Shown one piece after another: positions 8,980 through 17,542 of a stretch of 64,000 bases of DNA. The translations under genes were made by a program, and so were the position numbers. The stretch spans positions 930,001-994,000 of the forward strand of contig NZ_DAJPEN010000001.1 of assembly GCF_025993685.1 (NCBI RefSeq), read 5' to 3'. The notes under the pieces were generated by a model. The model saw nothing but the letters and a program-made list of their open reading frames with translations, was not told the DNA's origin and made no database searches. The DNA is from Bacteroides mediterraneensis (GTDB taxonomy: Bacteria > Bacteroidota > Bacteroidia > Bacteroidales > Bacteroidaceae). How positions within the stretch are numbered: position 1 is the stretch's first letter; every line of letters begins with the position of its first letter.

Positions 8980-9909
8980 TTAGAATTTGCTTCCGGCACC
9001 TCCTCCGCCAAAGCTCCCTCCTCCGAAACTTCCGCCACCGAAGCCACCTCCAAAGCCTCCGCCTCTTCCGAAGCCTCCGCCAAAGAACGGTCCTCCCAGG
9101 AAAGGGCCTCCGTTTCCGCCCCGGTGGTGGAAATCATCGTCATTGACTTTCCGCTGGGTGCGGCGCACATGGCCGCAATGGCTGCAGAGGTAGGTGACTT
9201 CTTCGGTACGCACGCCTCCTACACGGGAAATCGTACGTACGGAAACCTGTTTCAGGGTATGCTTGTGACAGTTGGGGCATTTGTTTCGTTGGCGTACCGA
9301 ATGCCAGAGTAGGGCAGGAACCAGAATGAAACAGCATCCCAGCACAATGAAGAGCAGGAGATTGTCGGATTCTCCCTCGGGAGGGGTGGGGGAACCGGAA
9401 CTCTTGTCCAGTATCTGGCGTATGGCCTGGACTCCTGCTACCATACCGGCATCCCAGTTGCCTTTGCTCAGGTAAGGATTCATGTAGCGGGTCTGGATAC
9501 GTTTGCAAATGGCATCGGGAAGGATGCCTTCCAGACCATATCCGGTGGCAAACTGGATGCACCGTTCTTCGGTGACCAGCAAGATGACCAGTCCGTTGTC
9601 CTTGTTTTTCTGACCGACTCCGTTTTTCTCACCCAATTGGTAAGCGAAGTCAAAGCAGTCGCCTCCTTCTATCTGGCGGACTGCCACGACCAATGTTTGG
9701 ATGCCGGTTTTCTGCTCCAAGGCAAAAAGGGTGGTATCCATGGCGGCTACGGCAGCCTCACTTAACACACCGTCGGGATTACTTACATACCGTGCACGGT
9801 TTTGCAAGTGTACCATGGGAATGTCTTCCACCTTGTATCCTTCTGCTTGTAAATGGCAGAAAAATGCAGTCAGTAAAAAGAACAGTCCAAGTGAAAAATA
9901 ACGTTTCAT
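8980..9909 (-). CDS. TPM-domain membrane protein (YgcG-like)
   Basis: 309 residues: signal peptide (1-22), TPM domain (about 35-165, with RYVSNPDGVLSE and QFATGYGLEG), a membrane helix (about 185-205), a zinc ribbon built from CPNCHK and CSHCGH, then a Gly-rich tail. The family is also called TLP18.3/Psb32/MOLO-1; in bacteria it recurs next to LemA, as here (lemA ends 15 bp upstream). Probably an inner-membrane protein with a periplasmic TPM domain. Function not established. Confidence 0.85.
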   Translation of the reverse strand: MKRYFSLGLFFLLTAFFCHLQAEGYKVEDIPMVHLQNRARYVSNPDGVLSEAAVAAMDTTLFALEQKTGIQTLVVAVRQIEGGDCFDFAYQLGEKNGVGQKNKDNGLVILLVTEERCIQFATGYGLEGILPDAICKRIQTRYMNPYLSKGNWDAGMVAGVQAIRQILDKSSGSPTPPEGESDNLLLFIVLGCCFILVPALLWHSVRQRNKCPNCHKHTLKQVSVRTISRVGGVRTEEVTYLCSHCGHVRRTQRKVNDDDFHHRGGNGGPFLGGPFFGGGFGRGGGFGGGFGGGSFGGGSFGGGGAGSKF

Positions 9910-9924
9910 GAGGAAGTCCGCGGT

Positions 9925-10506
9925 TTAGAACTTTACTTCCGGGGCTTTCTCACTGCCTTCTTCTGCTTCGAAATAAGGACGCTTCTCAAATCCGAACAGG
10001 CCGGCTACGATGTTTTTCGGGAAACGGCGGATGCTCGTGTTATATTCGCGGGCCGTTTCGTTGAATTTCCGGCGTTCCACACTGATGCGGTTTTCGGTTC
10101 CTTCCAATTGAGCTTGCAGCTCCTTGAAGTTTTCATTGGCTTTTAGCTCCGGATAGTTTTCTGTCACGGCAAGCAGGCGGCTCAACGCACTGCCTACGGC
10201 GCCTTGTGCTTTTTGATAGGCTTCAATCTTTTCCGGAGTGAGGTCGTCAATGTCGATGGTCATCTGGGTAGCTTTGGCTCTGGCAGACACTACGGCATCG
10301 AAAGTTTCCTTTTCATGGGCGGCATAACCTTTGACGGTATTGACCAGGTTTGGAATCAAGTCGGAACGACGCTGGTACTGGTTTTCCACGTTACTCCATG
10401 CAGTGCCTACGGTTTCTTCTTGAGTAACCAAAGAATTATACGAACTGACGCAGTAAATTACTAACACAGCGACTACTGCGATGAGAATAATCCATGTTTT
10501 TTTCAT
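9925..10506 (-). CDS. lemA: LemA family protein
   Basis: 193 residues: an N-terminal membrane helix (about 4-20) followed by a long four-helix domain. Family motifs present: YNSLVTQEETV, WSNVENQYQRR, DLIPNLVNTVKGYA, YPELKANENF, ENRISVERRKFN and FPKNIVAGLFGF. LemA proteins are envelope proteins of unclear function, commonly paired with TPM proteins. First gene of the minus-strand group; a -7 box TATGTTTG lies 36 bp upstream. Confidence 0.92.
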   Translation of the reverse strand: MKKTWIILIAVVAVLVIYCVSSYNSLVTQEETVGTAWSNVENQYQRRSDLIPNLVNTVKGYAAHEKETFDAVVSARAKATQMTIDIDDLTPEKIEAYQKAQGAVGSALSRLLAVTENYPELKANENFKELQAQLEGTENRISVERRKFNETAREYNTSIRRFPKNIVAGLFGFEKRPYFEAEEGSEKAPEVKF

Positions 10507-10541
10507 ACGTGTTATTTATGTTTTATGATTAGTTTCAGTGG

Positions 10542-10549
10542 CAAACATA
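10542..10549 (-). promoter_or_regulatory. -7 box of the lemA-TPM-aroC-M20 group
   Basis: TATGTTTG on the minus strand, 36 bp before the lemA start. The opposing lepA -7 box is only 22 bp away, so the two divergent promoters nearly abut. Confidence 0.55.
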
Positions 10550-10571
10550 CACAAAAATCTCTTTTTTTGCC

Positions 10572-10579
10572 TATCTTTG
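10572..10579 (+). promoter_or_regulatory. -7 box of lepA
   Basis: TATCTTTG on the plus strand, 32 bp before the lepA ATG. No convincing -33 TTTG. Confidence 0.55.
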
Positions 10580-10611
10580 CACAATAATTTTGATAAGTTG
10601 TAATATTATAT

Positions 10612-12393
10612 ATGAAGAATATCCGAAACTTTTGCATTATTGCACACATTGACCACGGGAAGTCTACTTTGGCCGACCGTTTGCTGGAATACACGCAGAC
10701 CATCAAAATTACGGAAGGACAGATGTTGGATGACATGGATTTGGAGCGTGAACGTGGAATCACTATCAAGAGTCATGCCATTCAGATGGAGTATAATTAT
10801 AAAGGTGAGAAATATATCCTGAACCTGATTGACACTCCGGGGCATGTGGACTTTTCATACGAGGTGTCTCGCTCCATTGCGGCATGTGAGGGTGCGTTGC
10901 TGGTAGTGGATGCTTCGCAGGGGGTACAGGCTCAGACCATCTCAAACCTTTATATGGCGTTGGAACATGATCTGGAAATTATTCCGGTGATGAACAAGTG
11001 TGACATGGCCAGTGCGATGCCGGAAGAAGTGGAGGATGAAATCATCGATTTGCTGGGCTGCAAGCGTGAAGAGATTATTCGTGCCTCTGGAAAAACCGGA
11101 ATGGGTGTGGAAGAAATCTTACAGGCCGTGATAGAACGGATTCCGGCTCCTCAGGGAGATGAAAATGCCCCGTTGCAGGCATTGATTTTTGACTCTGTGT
11201 TCAATTCTTTCCGGGGAATTATAGCTTATTTTAAAGTGGAGAACGGAATTATCCGTACGGGTGATAAAGTGAAGTTCTTCAATACTGGGAAAGAATATGT
11301 GGCAGATGAAGTGGGAGTGTTGAAGATGGACATGGTACCGCGGAAAGAACTCCGTACAGGTGATGTAGGTTATATCATTTCGGGTATCAAGACTTCAAGA
11401 GAAGTGAAGGTGGGCGATACCATTACGCATATTGACCGTCCGTGTGACAAGGCAATTGACGGATTTGAGGAAGTGAAGCCGATGGTGTTTGCCGGGGTTT
11501 ATCCGATAGAAGCGGAAGATTATGAAAACTTGCGCGCTTCTTTGGAGAAGCTTCAGCTGAACGATGCGTCTCTGACCTTTCAGCCTGAATCTTCTTTGGC
11601 ACTGGGATTTGGTTTCCGGTGCGGTTTCTTAGGGCTTCTCCACATGGAAATCGTACAGGAGCGTCTGGACCGTGAGTTTGATATGAATGTCATTACTACG
11701 GTGCCGAACGTTTCTTATATGGTATATGATAAGCAGGGAGGGGTGCAGGAAGTGCATAATCCGGGTGGTATGCCCGATCCGACCTTAATTGATCACATTG
11801 AAGAACCTTATATTGATGCTTCCATCATTACAGCAACCGACTATATCGGTCCGATTATGACGCTTTGCTTGGGTAAGCGGGGTGAACTGGTGAAGCAGGA
11901 CTATATTTCCGGAAATCGTGTGGAACTGCATTACAAGATGCCTTTGGGAGAAATCGTAATTGATTTCTATGACAAACTGAAGAGTATTTCCAAGGGATAT
12001 GCTTCGTTCGACTACCATCAGTCGGGCTTCCGTCCTTCCAAACTTGTGAAGTTGGATATCTTGTTGAATGGAGAGTCGGTGGATGCATTGTCTACCTTGA
12101 CTCATTTTGACAATGCTTACGATTTGGGACGGCGGATGTGTGAAAAACTGAAGGAGCTGATTCCTCGTCAACAGTTTGAAATTGCTATCCAGGCGGCTAT
12201 TGGGGCCAAGATTATTGCGCGTGAAACCATCAAGGCAGTACGAAAGGATGTGACGGCCAAATGTTATGGAGGTGACGTGAGCCGTAAACGTAAGCTGTTG
12301 GAAAAGCAAAAAAGAGGAAAAAAACGAATGAAGCAAATTGGTACAGTGGAAGTGCCTCAGAAAGCATTTCTGGCAGTGTTGAAGCTGGATTAA
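10612..12393 (+). CDS. lepA: Elongation factor 4
   Basis: 593 residues. Ribosome-bound GTPase thought to back-translocate or remodel stalled ribosomes. G-domain motifs AHIDHGKST (G1), the switch region with ERGITIKSHAI (G2), DTPGHVD (G3) and NKCD (G4) are intact. The diagnostic LepA C-terminal domain ends KKRMKQIGTVEVPQKAF, which separates it from EF-G. Divergent from lemA with a 105-bp gap holding both promoters; a strong terminator follows. Confidence 0.97.
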   Translation: MKNIRNFCIIAHIDHGKSTLADRLLEYTQTIKITEGQMLDDMDLERERGITIKSHAIQMEYNYKGEKYILNLIDTPGHVDFSYEVSRSIAACEGALLVVDASQGVQAQTISNLYMALEHDLEIIPVMNKCDMASAMPEEVEDEIIDLLGCKREEIIRASGKTGMGVEEILQAVIERIPAPQGDENAPLQALIFDSVFNSFRGIIAYFKVENGIIRTGDKVKFFNTGKEYVADEVGVLKMDMVPRKELRTGDVGYIISGIKTSREVKVGDTITHIDRPCDKAIDGFEEVKPMVFAGVYPIEAEDYENLRASLEKLQLNDASLTFQPESSLALGFGFRCGFLGLLHMEIVQERLDREFDMNVITTVPNVSYMVYDKQGGVQEVHNPGGMPDPTLIDHIEEPYIDASIITATDYIGPIMTLCLGKRGELVKQDYISGNRVELHYKMPLGEIVIDFYDKLKSISKGYASFDYHQSGFRPSKLVKLDILLNGESVDALSTLTHFDNAYDLGRRMCEKLKELIPRQQFEIAIQAAIGAKIIARETIKAVRKDVTAKCYGGDVSRKRKLLEKQKRGKKRMKQIGTVEVPQKAFLAVLKLD

Positions 12394-12411
12394 GTATTAA
12401 TTTGCGATATG

Positions 12412-12458
12412 GAAGCATCAAAAAGGCAGAATCTTGCCTTTTTGATGCTTCTTTTTTT
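12412..12458 (+). terminator. lepA intrinsic terminator
   Basis: A 17-bp perfect stem (12412-12428 with 12435-12451) and seven T. One of the clearest terminators in the window. Confidence 0.92.
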
Positions 12459-12684
12459 ATCCATTCAGCAAAAAAAATATGAAATTATTTGCCTGATTTG
12501 TTGTATTTACAAATATAAATGCTTAGTTTTGTTAGTGAAATAAGAGGTTTTAGAATGATTGACGATAGGTACCTTTTTAAAATTGTTGTTAAATCTATTA
12601 TTAAAAAACACGAGTATTAACCATCTTGCTTTTTTTATTCAAATGAATGTAATATAAAAACAGTGAGATATAAAAATTAAAGAG
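12459..12684 (+). promoter_or_regulatory. AT-rich leader of the ECF sigma gene
   Basis: No conventional gene. A -7 box TAGTTTTG at 12524-12531 with TTG at 12501-12503 (20-nt gap) predicts transcription start near 12538, giving a leader of about 145 nt. Inside it a 21-codon frame (12555-12620) begins with ATG behind a GAGG purine run. The region is otherwise AT-rich. Confidence 0.5.
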
Positions 12685-13284
12685 ATGGGGCAGTATAATC
12701 ATTTAAGTTGTCCTGTATTGGACTCTGATCGTTCTGAACTGAATGAAGAAGAAAAAAAAGAACTTTTTCAGAAATGCATATTGATGGTGGATGTGTATGT
12801 CAAGTCGCATATTCATAATTTGGATGACGCGCATAATTTGCGTCAGGAGATATTATTGAAAGCACTTGAAGCTTTTGATAAATCTTATCATGAAAGAGGG
12901 CGTTTTAGAGCATGGGTATTGACCATTGCCATGAATATGGTACGTGATTATTATCGCAAGAAGCAGAGAGAACCTCGGATTATTTTTATGGGCAATGGCT
13001 TTTCGAATTTTGTGTATAAATATAAAAGTCGACCTTTGATTGTTTCTTTTATGTATAATCATGCTTGTGAAGTATTAACAGAAGCAATCATGGAACTCTC
13101 CTCAACGGAGCGTAAATTGATTGATTATGTCTTCTTTCATAAATTGGGCTACCGGCGCGCAAGTGAAGAGTTGCATATCAGTAAGTCTGCCTGTTTTAAA
13201 CGAAGTAGAAGTATTTTGTTAAAGCTTCGATTCAGATTGGGAGAAAAAGGTATCGATCAACAGTCCTTGAATGATAATTTGTAA
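12685..13284 (+). CDS. ECF-type RNA polymerase sigma factor
   Basis: 199 residues. Region 2 (about 35-100) shows AHNLRQEILLKALEAF and the DNA-melting/-10 segment FRAWVLTIAMNMVRDYYR; region 4 (about 130-185) has LSSTERKLIDYVF followed by the helix-turn-helix SEELHISKSACFKRSRS. No anti-sigma gene or SusC/D pair is adjacent: lepA precedes and ilvA follows, each with its own signals, so this is an orphan sigma whose signal input is not encoded nearby. Codon usage is AT-rich compared with its neighbours. Confidence 0.88.
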   Translation: MGQYNHLSCPVLDSDRSELNEEEKKELFQKCILMVDVYVKSHIHNLDDAHNLRQEILLKALEAFDKSYHERGRFRAWVLTIAMNMVRDYYRKKQREPRIIFMGNGFSNFVYKYKSRPLIVSFMYNHACEVLTEAIMELSSTERKLIDYVFFHKLGYRRASEELHISKSACFKRSRSILLKLRFRLGEKGIDQQSLNDNL

Positions 13285-13291
13285 AAAAAAA

Positions 13292-13330
13292 GCATCCGGA
13301 TGGGATTTCCTATCTGGATGCTTTTTTTTT
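13292..13330 (+). terminator. Sigma-factor gene terminator
   Basis: 10-bp stem 13292-13301 with 13312-13321 (one G-U) followed by nine T; preceded by an A run, so it could work both ways. Confidence 0.9.
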
Positions 13331-13371
13331 GTGTTTGTCGGATTTATTCTTTTAAAGTTGAATGTTTTTTG

Positions 13372-13379
13372 TACATTTG
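13372..13379 (+). promoter_or_regulatory. -7 box of ilvA
   Basis: TACATTTG, 28 bp before the ilvA ATG. No clear -33 element at normal spacing. Confidence 0.55.
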
Positions 13380-13407
13380 CACGCGAAAATAATAAAAGAA
13401 TATCTTT

Positions 13408-14604
13408 ATGTTAACATTGGATTGTATTTATCGGGCTTCATTTGCCTTGAAAAATGTAATACGAAGAACTGATTTGATTTATGCTCCTCAGATAAATCCT
13501 GAAAGTCAGATTTATTTGAAACCGGAGAATCTGCAATATACCGGTTCCTTTAAATTGCGGGGGGCATGTTATAAAATATCCCGGCTGACAGATGAGGAAA
13601 AGGCGAAAGGTGTGATTGCCTGTTCTGCGGGAAATCATGCGCAGGGAGTGGCATTGGGAGCTACCAAACATGGAATCAAGTCGTTGATTTGTCTGCCGGA
13701 AGGTGCTCCTATCTCGAAAGTAGAAGCTACTAAGCGTTACGGTGCCGAGGTCTGCCTGGTGCCAGGGGTATATGATGATGCGTATAAAAAAGCTTTGGAA
13801 CTGAAGGAGGAAAAGGGATACACATTCATTCATCCTTTTGATGATGAATATGTCATTGCCGGGCAAGGAACCATTGGCTTGGAATTGCTGAATCAGCTTC
13901 CGGATGTAGATGTCGTTATCGTGCCCGTAGGAGGTGGCGGATTGATATCAGGTGTGGCTTATGCCTTAAAGTCGCTGAATCCTAATGTAAAGGTGTATGG
14001 CGTGCAGGCTCAGGGAGCTCCCAGCATGTTGCGCTCCATAGAGCATGCCAAGCGGGAGTGTCTTGCGTCGGTGGCTACAGTGGCCGACGGAATTGCAGTG
14101 AAGGAGCCGGGGGAACATACTTTTGAGTTGTGCAGCAAGTATGTGGATGGAATTGTGACGGTGACGGAAGATGAAATTTGTGCGGCTATTCTGGCATTGA
14201 TGGAACAGCAGAAATTGATTGCGGAAGGAGCGGGTGCTGTTTCTGTAGCGGCGGCTATGTTCAATAAGGTACCGGTGGCAGGCAAGAAAACCATTTGTGT
14301 GGTTTCAGGTGGCAATATTGATGTGACTATTTTGAGTCGTGTGATTGGTCGTGGATTGGATATGTCCGGACGCTCCTATACGGTGACACTCGATTTGCAT
14401 GACAGGCCGGGAGAACTGATGGGAGTAGCTGCTATAATCGCCCGCTTGGGTGGAAACATTATTTCTGTTTTGCATGAACGAAACAACAATAACAGTAATG
14501 TGACAGCCTGTTTCCTGCGGCTGGTCATGGAAACACGTAATGCGGAGCATATTGCGCAGATTCGGAATGCGCTGCTGCAAGCCGGCTATTCTATTGTAGA
14601 CTGA
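13408..14604 (+). CDS. ilvA: Threonine ammonia-lyase
   Basis: 398 residues. PLP enzyme deaminating threonine to 2-oxobutanoate, the entry to isoleucine synthesis. The PLP lysine is Lys49 in TGSFKLRGA; SAGNHAQG and the phosphate-binding PVGGGGLISG loop are present. A single C-terminal ACT domain (about 325-398, DLHDRPGELMGVAAIIA) makes it the shorter, roughly 400-residue form rather than the 514-residue enzyme with two regulatory units. It could therefore be regulated differently or serve catabolism. Flanked by independent signals. Confidence 0.93.
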   Translation: MLTLDCIYRASFALKNVIRRTDLIYAPQINPESQIYLKPENLQYTGSFKLRGACYKISRLTDEEKAKGVIACSAGNHAQGVALGATKHGIKSLICLPEGAPISKVEATKRYGAEVCLVPGVYDDAYKKALELKEEKGYTFIHPFDDEYVIAGQGTIGLELLNQLPDVDVVIVPVGGGGLISGVAYALKSLNPNVKVYGVQAQGAPSMLRSIEHAKRECLASVATVADGIAVKEPGEHTFELCSKYVDGIVTVTEDEICAAILALMEQQKLIAEGAGAVSVAAAMFNKVPVAGKKTICVVSGGNIDVTILSRVIGRGLDMSGRSYTVTLDLHDRPGELMGVAAIIARLGGNIISVLHERNNNNSNVTACFLRLVMETRNAEHIAQIRNALLQAGYSIVD

Positions 14605-14712
14605 CGGGAAATGAAGAGGGGCAGCTATTTGGGGTACAAGGCTGTCCCTGTAAATTTACTTTTTTTAAACAGATTTTCTCCGTTAGCGTTACCAACAAAA
14701 CAATATTTATCG

Positions 14713-14720
14713 TACATTTG
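14713..14720 (+). promoter_or_regulatory. -7 box of the rnf operon
   Basis: TACATTTG, 30 bp before the ATG at 14751. The in-frame upstream ATG at 14718 lies inside this box and so cannot be the translation start from this promoter. Confidence 0.5.
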
Positions 14721-14750
14721 CCACACATTTGTAATGTATGGTTTGCAAAA

Positions 14751-15176
14751 ATGACTAATACAATAAAACATCTAGGTATTGTGGAAAGCATCAATGGTTC
14801 TTACCTGAAAGTAAGGATTGTACAGACTTCTGCCTGCTCTTCATGCAGCATAAATGGGCATTGCAGTGCGGCTGAGTCTAAAGAAAAACTGATAGATGTA
14901 TACAATAAGGAAGGGCTTGACTGCCAAATTGGAAGTCAGGTCATGATAAGCGGAGCGGCATCTTTGGGTATGAAAGCGGTCATGTGGGCTTTCGTTTTTC
15001 CCTTTGCGGTGTTGCTCGTTTCGCTTTTTGTCTCCATGTGGATTACGGGAGGAGATGAGGCGGTTTCTTCGCTTATTGCTTTATGTATGCTTATACCTTA
15101 TTATCTGATACTTTTCGTTTGCCGGGAAAAATTCAGACGTACTTTTGTATTTGTTTTGGAATCAATTAATAATTAA
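14751..15176 (+). CDS. rseC: RseC/SoxR-reducing-system family membrane protein
   Basis: 141 residues. N-terminal beta-rich domain with a Cys cluster CSSCSINGHC (about residues 26-35) that probably binds an Fe-S cluster or forms disulfides, then two membrane helices (about 77-98 and 105-125). RseC-family proteins recur at the head of rnf operons and are thought to help Rnf assembly or the SoxR-reducing role of Rsx. Start set at 14751 because the upstream extension overlaps the -7 box. rnfB begins 17 bp downstream. Confidence 0.85.
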   Translation: MTNTIKHLGIVESINGSYLKVRIVQTSACSSCSINGHCSAAESKEKLIDVYNKEGLDCQIGSQVMISGAASLGMKAVMWAFVFPFAVLLVSLFVSMWITGGDEAVSSLIALCMLIPYYLILFVCREKFRRTFVFVLESINN

Positions 15177-15193
15177 TAAACTAACTTTATATT

Positions 15194-16159
15194 ATGAGTT
15201 TAATTTTGGTTGCAGTGATTTCACTGGGTGCCATAGGCTTGATTTCAGCTGTTATCTTGTACGTGGCTTCCAAGAAATTTGCTGTGTATGAAGATCCGCG
15301 GATTGGACAGGTTGCCCAAGTGCTTCCTCAGGCCAATTGCGGTGGATGTGGCTTTCCGGGATGCTCCGGTTTTGCTGCAGCTTGTGTGAAGGCTGGTTCT
15401 CTGGAAGGAAAAATGTGTCCGGTGGGCGGTCAGCCTACGATGGAGAAAGTGGCAAGCATCTTGGGACTGGAGGCGGTTGCTTCCGAACCGAAGGTGGCGG
15501 TAGTGAGATGTAACGGGACTTGCGCCAATCGTCCGAAACTGACTCAGTACGACGGCGTGCGTTCGTGTGTGGTAGCCAATTCCACTTTTGGAGGTGAAAC
15601 AGGATGTACGTTCGGATGTCTGGGATGCGGAGATTGTGTGTCAGCTTGCCAGTTTGATGCCATTCACATGAATCCGGAGACGGGACTTCCGGAAGTGGAC
15701 GAGTCCAAATGTACAGCATGTGGGGCTTGCAGCAAAGCTTGTCCGCGTAACATCATTGAGATTCGTCCGAAAGGAAAGAACAACCGGAGAGTTTACGTAC
15801 AGTGTGTCAATAAAGACAAAGGAGCTGTAGCACGTAAAGCTTGTGCGGCTGCCTGCATTGGTTGTGGCAAGTGTGTAAAGGTGTGTCCGTTTGAAGCCAT
15901 TACTTTGGAAAATAACCTGGCCTATATTGATCCGGCAAAATGTAAATCTTGCCGCAAGTGTGAAATGGAATGTCCGCAGCATGCGATTATTGCTGTAAAT
16001 TTCCCTCCTCGCAAACCGAAGGCTGAGGCTCCGGCCACAGAAAAGCCGGCCACAGAAAAGCCCGCAGCTAATCCTGCCAAGCCAGAAGCTGTAAAGAAGG
16101 AAACTGTAAGTCCGACAGTCACTCCGGCTGACGAAGCTCCGAAAAACACCGAAGCTTAA
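15194..16159 (+). CDS. rnfB: Rnf complex subunit B, poly-ferredoxin
   Basis: 321 residues. N-terminal membrane anchor (about 5-26), then a cluster motif NCGGCGFPGCSG with a later CPVG Cys, then CLGCGDC, CTACGACSKAC, CIGCGKCVKVC and CKSCRKCEMEC ferredoxin motifs. It delivers electrons from soluble ferredoxin into the Rnf complex. It has more ferredoxin-type motifs than E. coli RsxB (192 residues), like the long RnfB of other anaerobes. The C-terminus is a Pro/Ala/Lys/Glu-rich tail with a tandem ATEKP repeat, probably disordered. Confidence 0.94.
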   Translation: MSLILVAVISLGAIGLISAVILYVASKKFAVYEDPRIGQVAQVLPQANCGGCGFPGCSGFAAACVKAGSLEGKMCPVGGQPTMEKVASILGLEAVASEPKVAVVRCNGTCANRPKLTQYDGVRSCVVANSTFGGETGCTFGCLGCGDCVSACQFDAIHMNPETGLPEVDESKCTACGACSKACPRNIIEIRPKGKNNRRVYVQCVNKDKGAVARKACAAACIGCGKCVKVCPFEAITLENNLAYIDPAKCKSCRKCEMECPQHAIIAVNFPPRKPKAEAPATEKPATEKPAANPAKPEAVKKETVSPTVTPADEAPKNTEA

Positions 16160-16192
16160 TCTTATAATTGTATAATACTAAATAACATAACA

Positions 16193-17530
16193 GTGAAGAC
16201 GTTTAGAATTGGTGGAGTTCATCCAGCAGAAAATAAATTGTCAGCCGGGAAAGCCATAGAGACGCTTGCACTTCCTAAGCAAGCCGTATTCCCGTTGTCT
16301 CAGCATATTGGTGCGCCCGCCACTGCCATCGTGAAAAAAGGCGATGTAGTGAAAGTCGGAACCAAGATTGCCGAAGCGGGTGGCTTTGTATCGGCTGCTA
16401 TCTTCTCTTCCGTTTCCGGTAAGGTGAATAAGATAGACAGTGTGATTGATGCAAGTGGTTATCGTAAACCTGCCATATTTATCGATGTGGAAGGTGATGA
16501 GTGGGAAGAATCGATTGACCGCAGTACGGAGTTGGTAAAGGAATGTAACCTGACTCCCGAAGAAATTGTGGCTAAAATTAAGAATGCCGGTGTCGTGGGA
16601 ATGGGTGGTGCCTGCTTTCCTACCCATGTGAAACTGACTCCTCCTCCCGGATGCAAGGCCGAATGTGTAATCATCAATGCCGTAGAGTGTGAACCTTATC
16701 TGACGGCCGACCATCGCCTGATGTTGGAGAAAGCCGACGAGATTCTGGTGGGTGTGCAAATTCTGATGAAGGCAGCCAAAGTGAACAAGGCTTATATCGG
16801 TATTGAGAACAACAAACCGGATGCCATTCAGCTGATGACTCAGAAAGCAGCAGCTTATCCGGGTATCGAAGTCGTACCTTTGAAAGTGAAATATCCGCAG
16901 GGAGGTGAAAAACAGCTGATTGATGCCATTATCGGTCGTCAGGTACCGGCTCCTCCTGCCATCCCTATCAACGTGGGGGCTGTAGTGCAGAACGTAGGTA
17001 CGGCGTATGCGGTATATGAAGCTGTTCAGAAGAACAAACCTTTGTTTGAACGTGTGGTGACCGTTACGGGTAAGTCATTGAAGAACCCGTCTAATTTCCT
17101 GACCCGTATGGGAACTCCGATGAGCCAGTTGATAGACGCAGCCGGTGGACTGCCGGAAGATACCGGAAAAGTAATCGGTGGTGGTCCGATGATGGGTAAG
17201 GCGTTGGTGAATACTGAGGTGCCTATCTGTAAGGGTAGTTCAGGTGTGCTGATTATGAACGACAAGGAAGCACGCCGTGCAGAACCGCAGCCGTGTATCC
17301 GTTGTGCAAAATGTGTGAATGCCTGTCCGATGGGCTTGGAACCCTTCCTGCTGGCCACTTGCTCGGCTCACGGCGACTGGGAACGAGTGGAACACGAAAT
17401 GATTATGTCGTGCATCGAATGCGGCTCATGTCAGTTTACATGTCCTTCTCATCGTCCGATGTTGGATTACATCCGTTTAGGTAAAGGTAAGGTGGGCGGT
17501 ATCATCCGTGCACGTAATGCAAAAAAATAA
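16193..17530 (+). CDS. rnfC: Rnf complex subunit C
   Basis: 445 residues. Peripheral subunit carrying the NADH/FMN site and two 4Fe-4S clusters; it passes electrons between NAD and the membrane part. Begins with GTG: the family N-terminus TFRIGGVHP starts immediately after it and no suitable ATG exists. GVVGMGGACFPTHVK and the Gly-rich loop region resemble the NuoF-like fold; clusters are CIRCAKCVNACP and CIECGSCQFTCP. 33 bp after rnfB, 12 bp before rnfD. Confidence 0.95.
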   Translation: MKTFRIGGVHPAENKLSAGKAIETLALPKQAVFPLSQHIGAPATAIVKKGDVVKVGTKIAEAGGFVSAAIFSSVSGKVNKIDSVIDASGYRKPAIFIDVEGDEWEESIDRSTELVKECNLTPEEIVAKIKNAGVVGMGGACFPTHVKLTPPPGCKAECVIINAVECEPYLTADHRLMLEKADEILVGVQILMKAAKVNKAYIGIENNKPDAIQLMTQKAAAYPGIEVVPLKVKYPQGGEKQLIDAIIGRQVPAPPAIPINVGAVVQNVGTAYAVYEAVQKNKPLFERVVTVTGKSLKNPSNFLTRMGTPMSQLIDAAGGLPEDTGKVIGGGPMMGKALVNTEVPICKGSSGVLIMNDKEARRAEPQPCIRCAKCVNACPMGLEPFLLATCSAHGDWERVEHEMIMSCIECGSCQFTCPSHRPMLDYIRLGKGKVGGIIRARNAKK

Positions 17531-17542
17531 TTGGAGAATCTT

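Noticed and set aside
14618..14660. Possible ilvA terminator
   Set aside because: An 8-bp stem (GGGGCAGC/GCTGTCCC) exists, but the loop is long and the T run starts more than 10 nt later.
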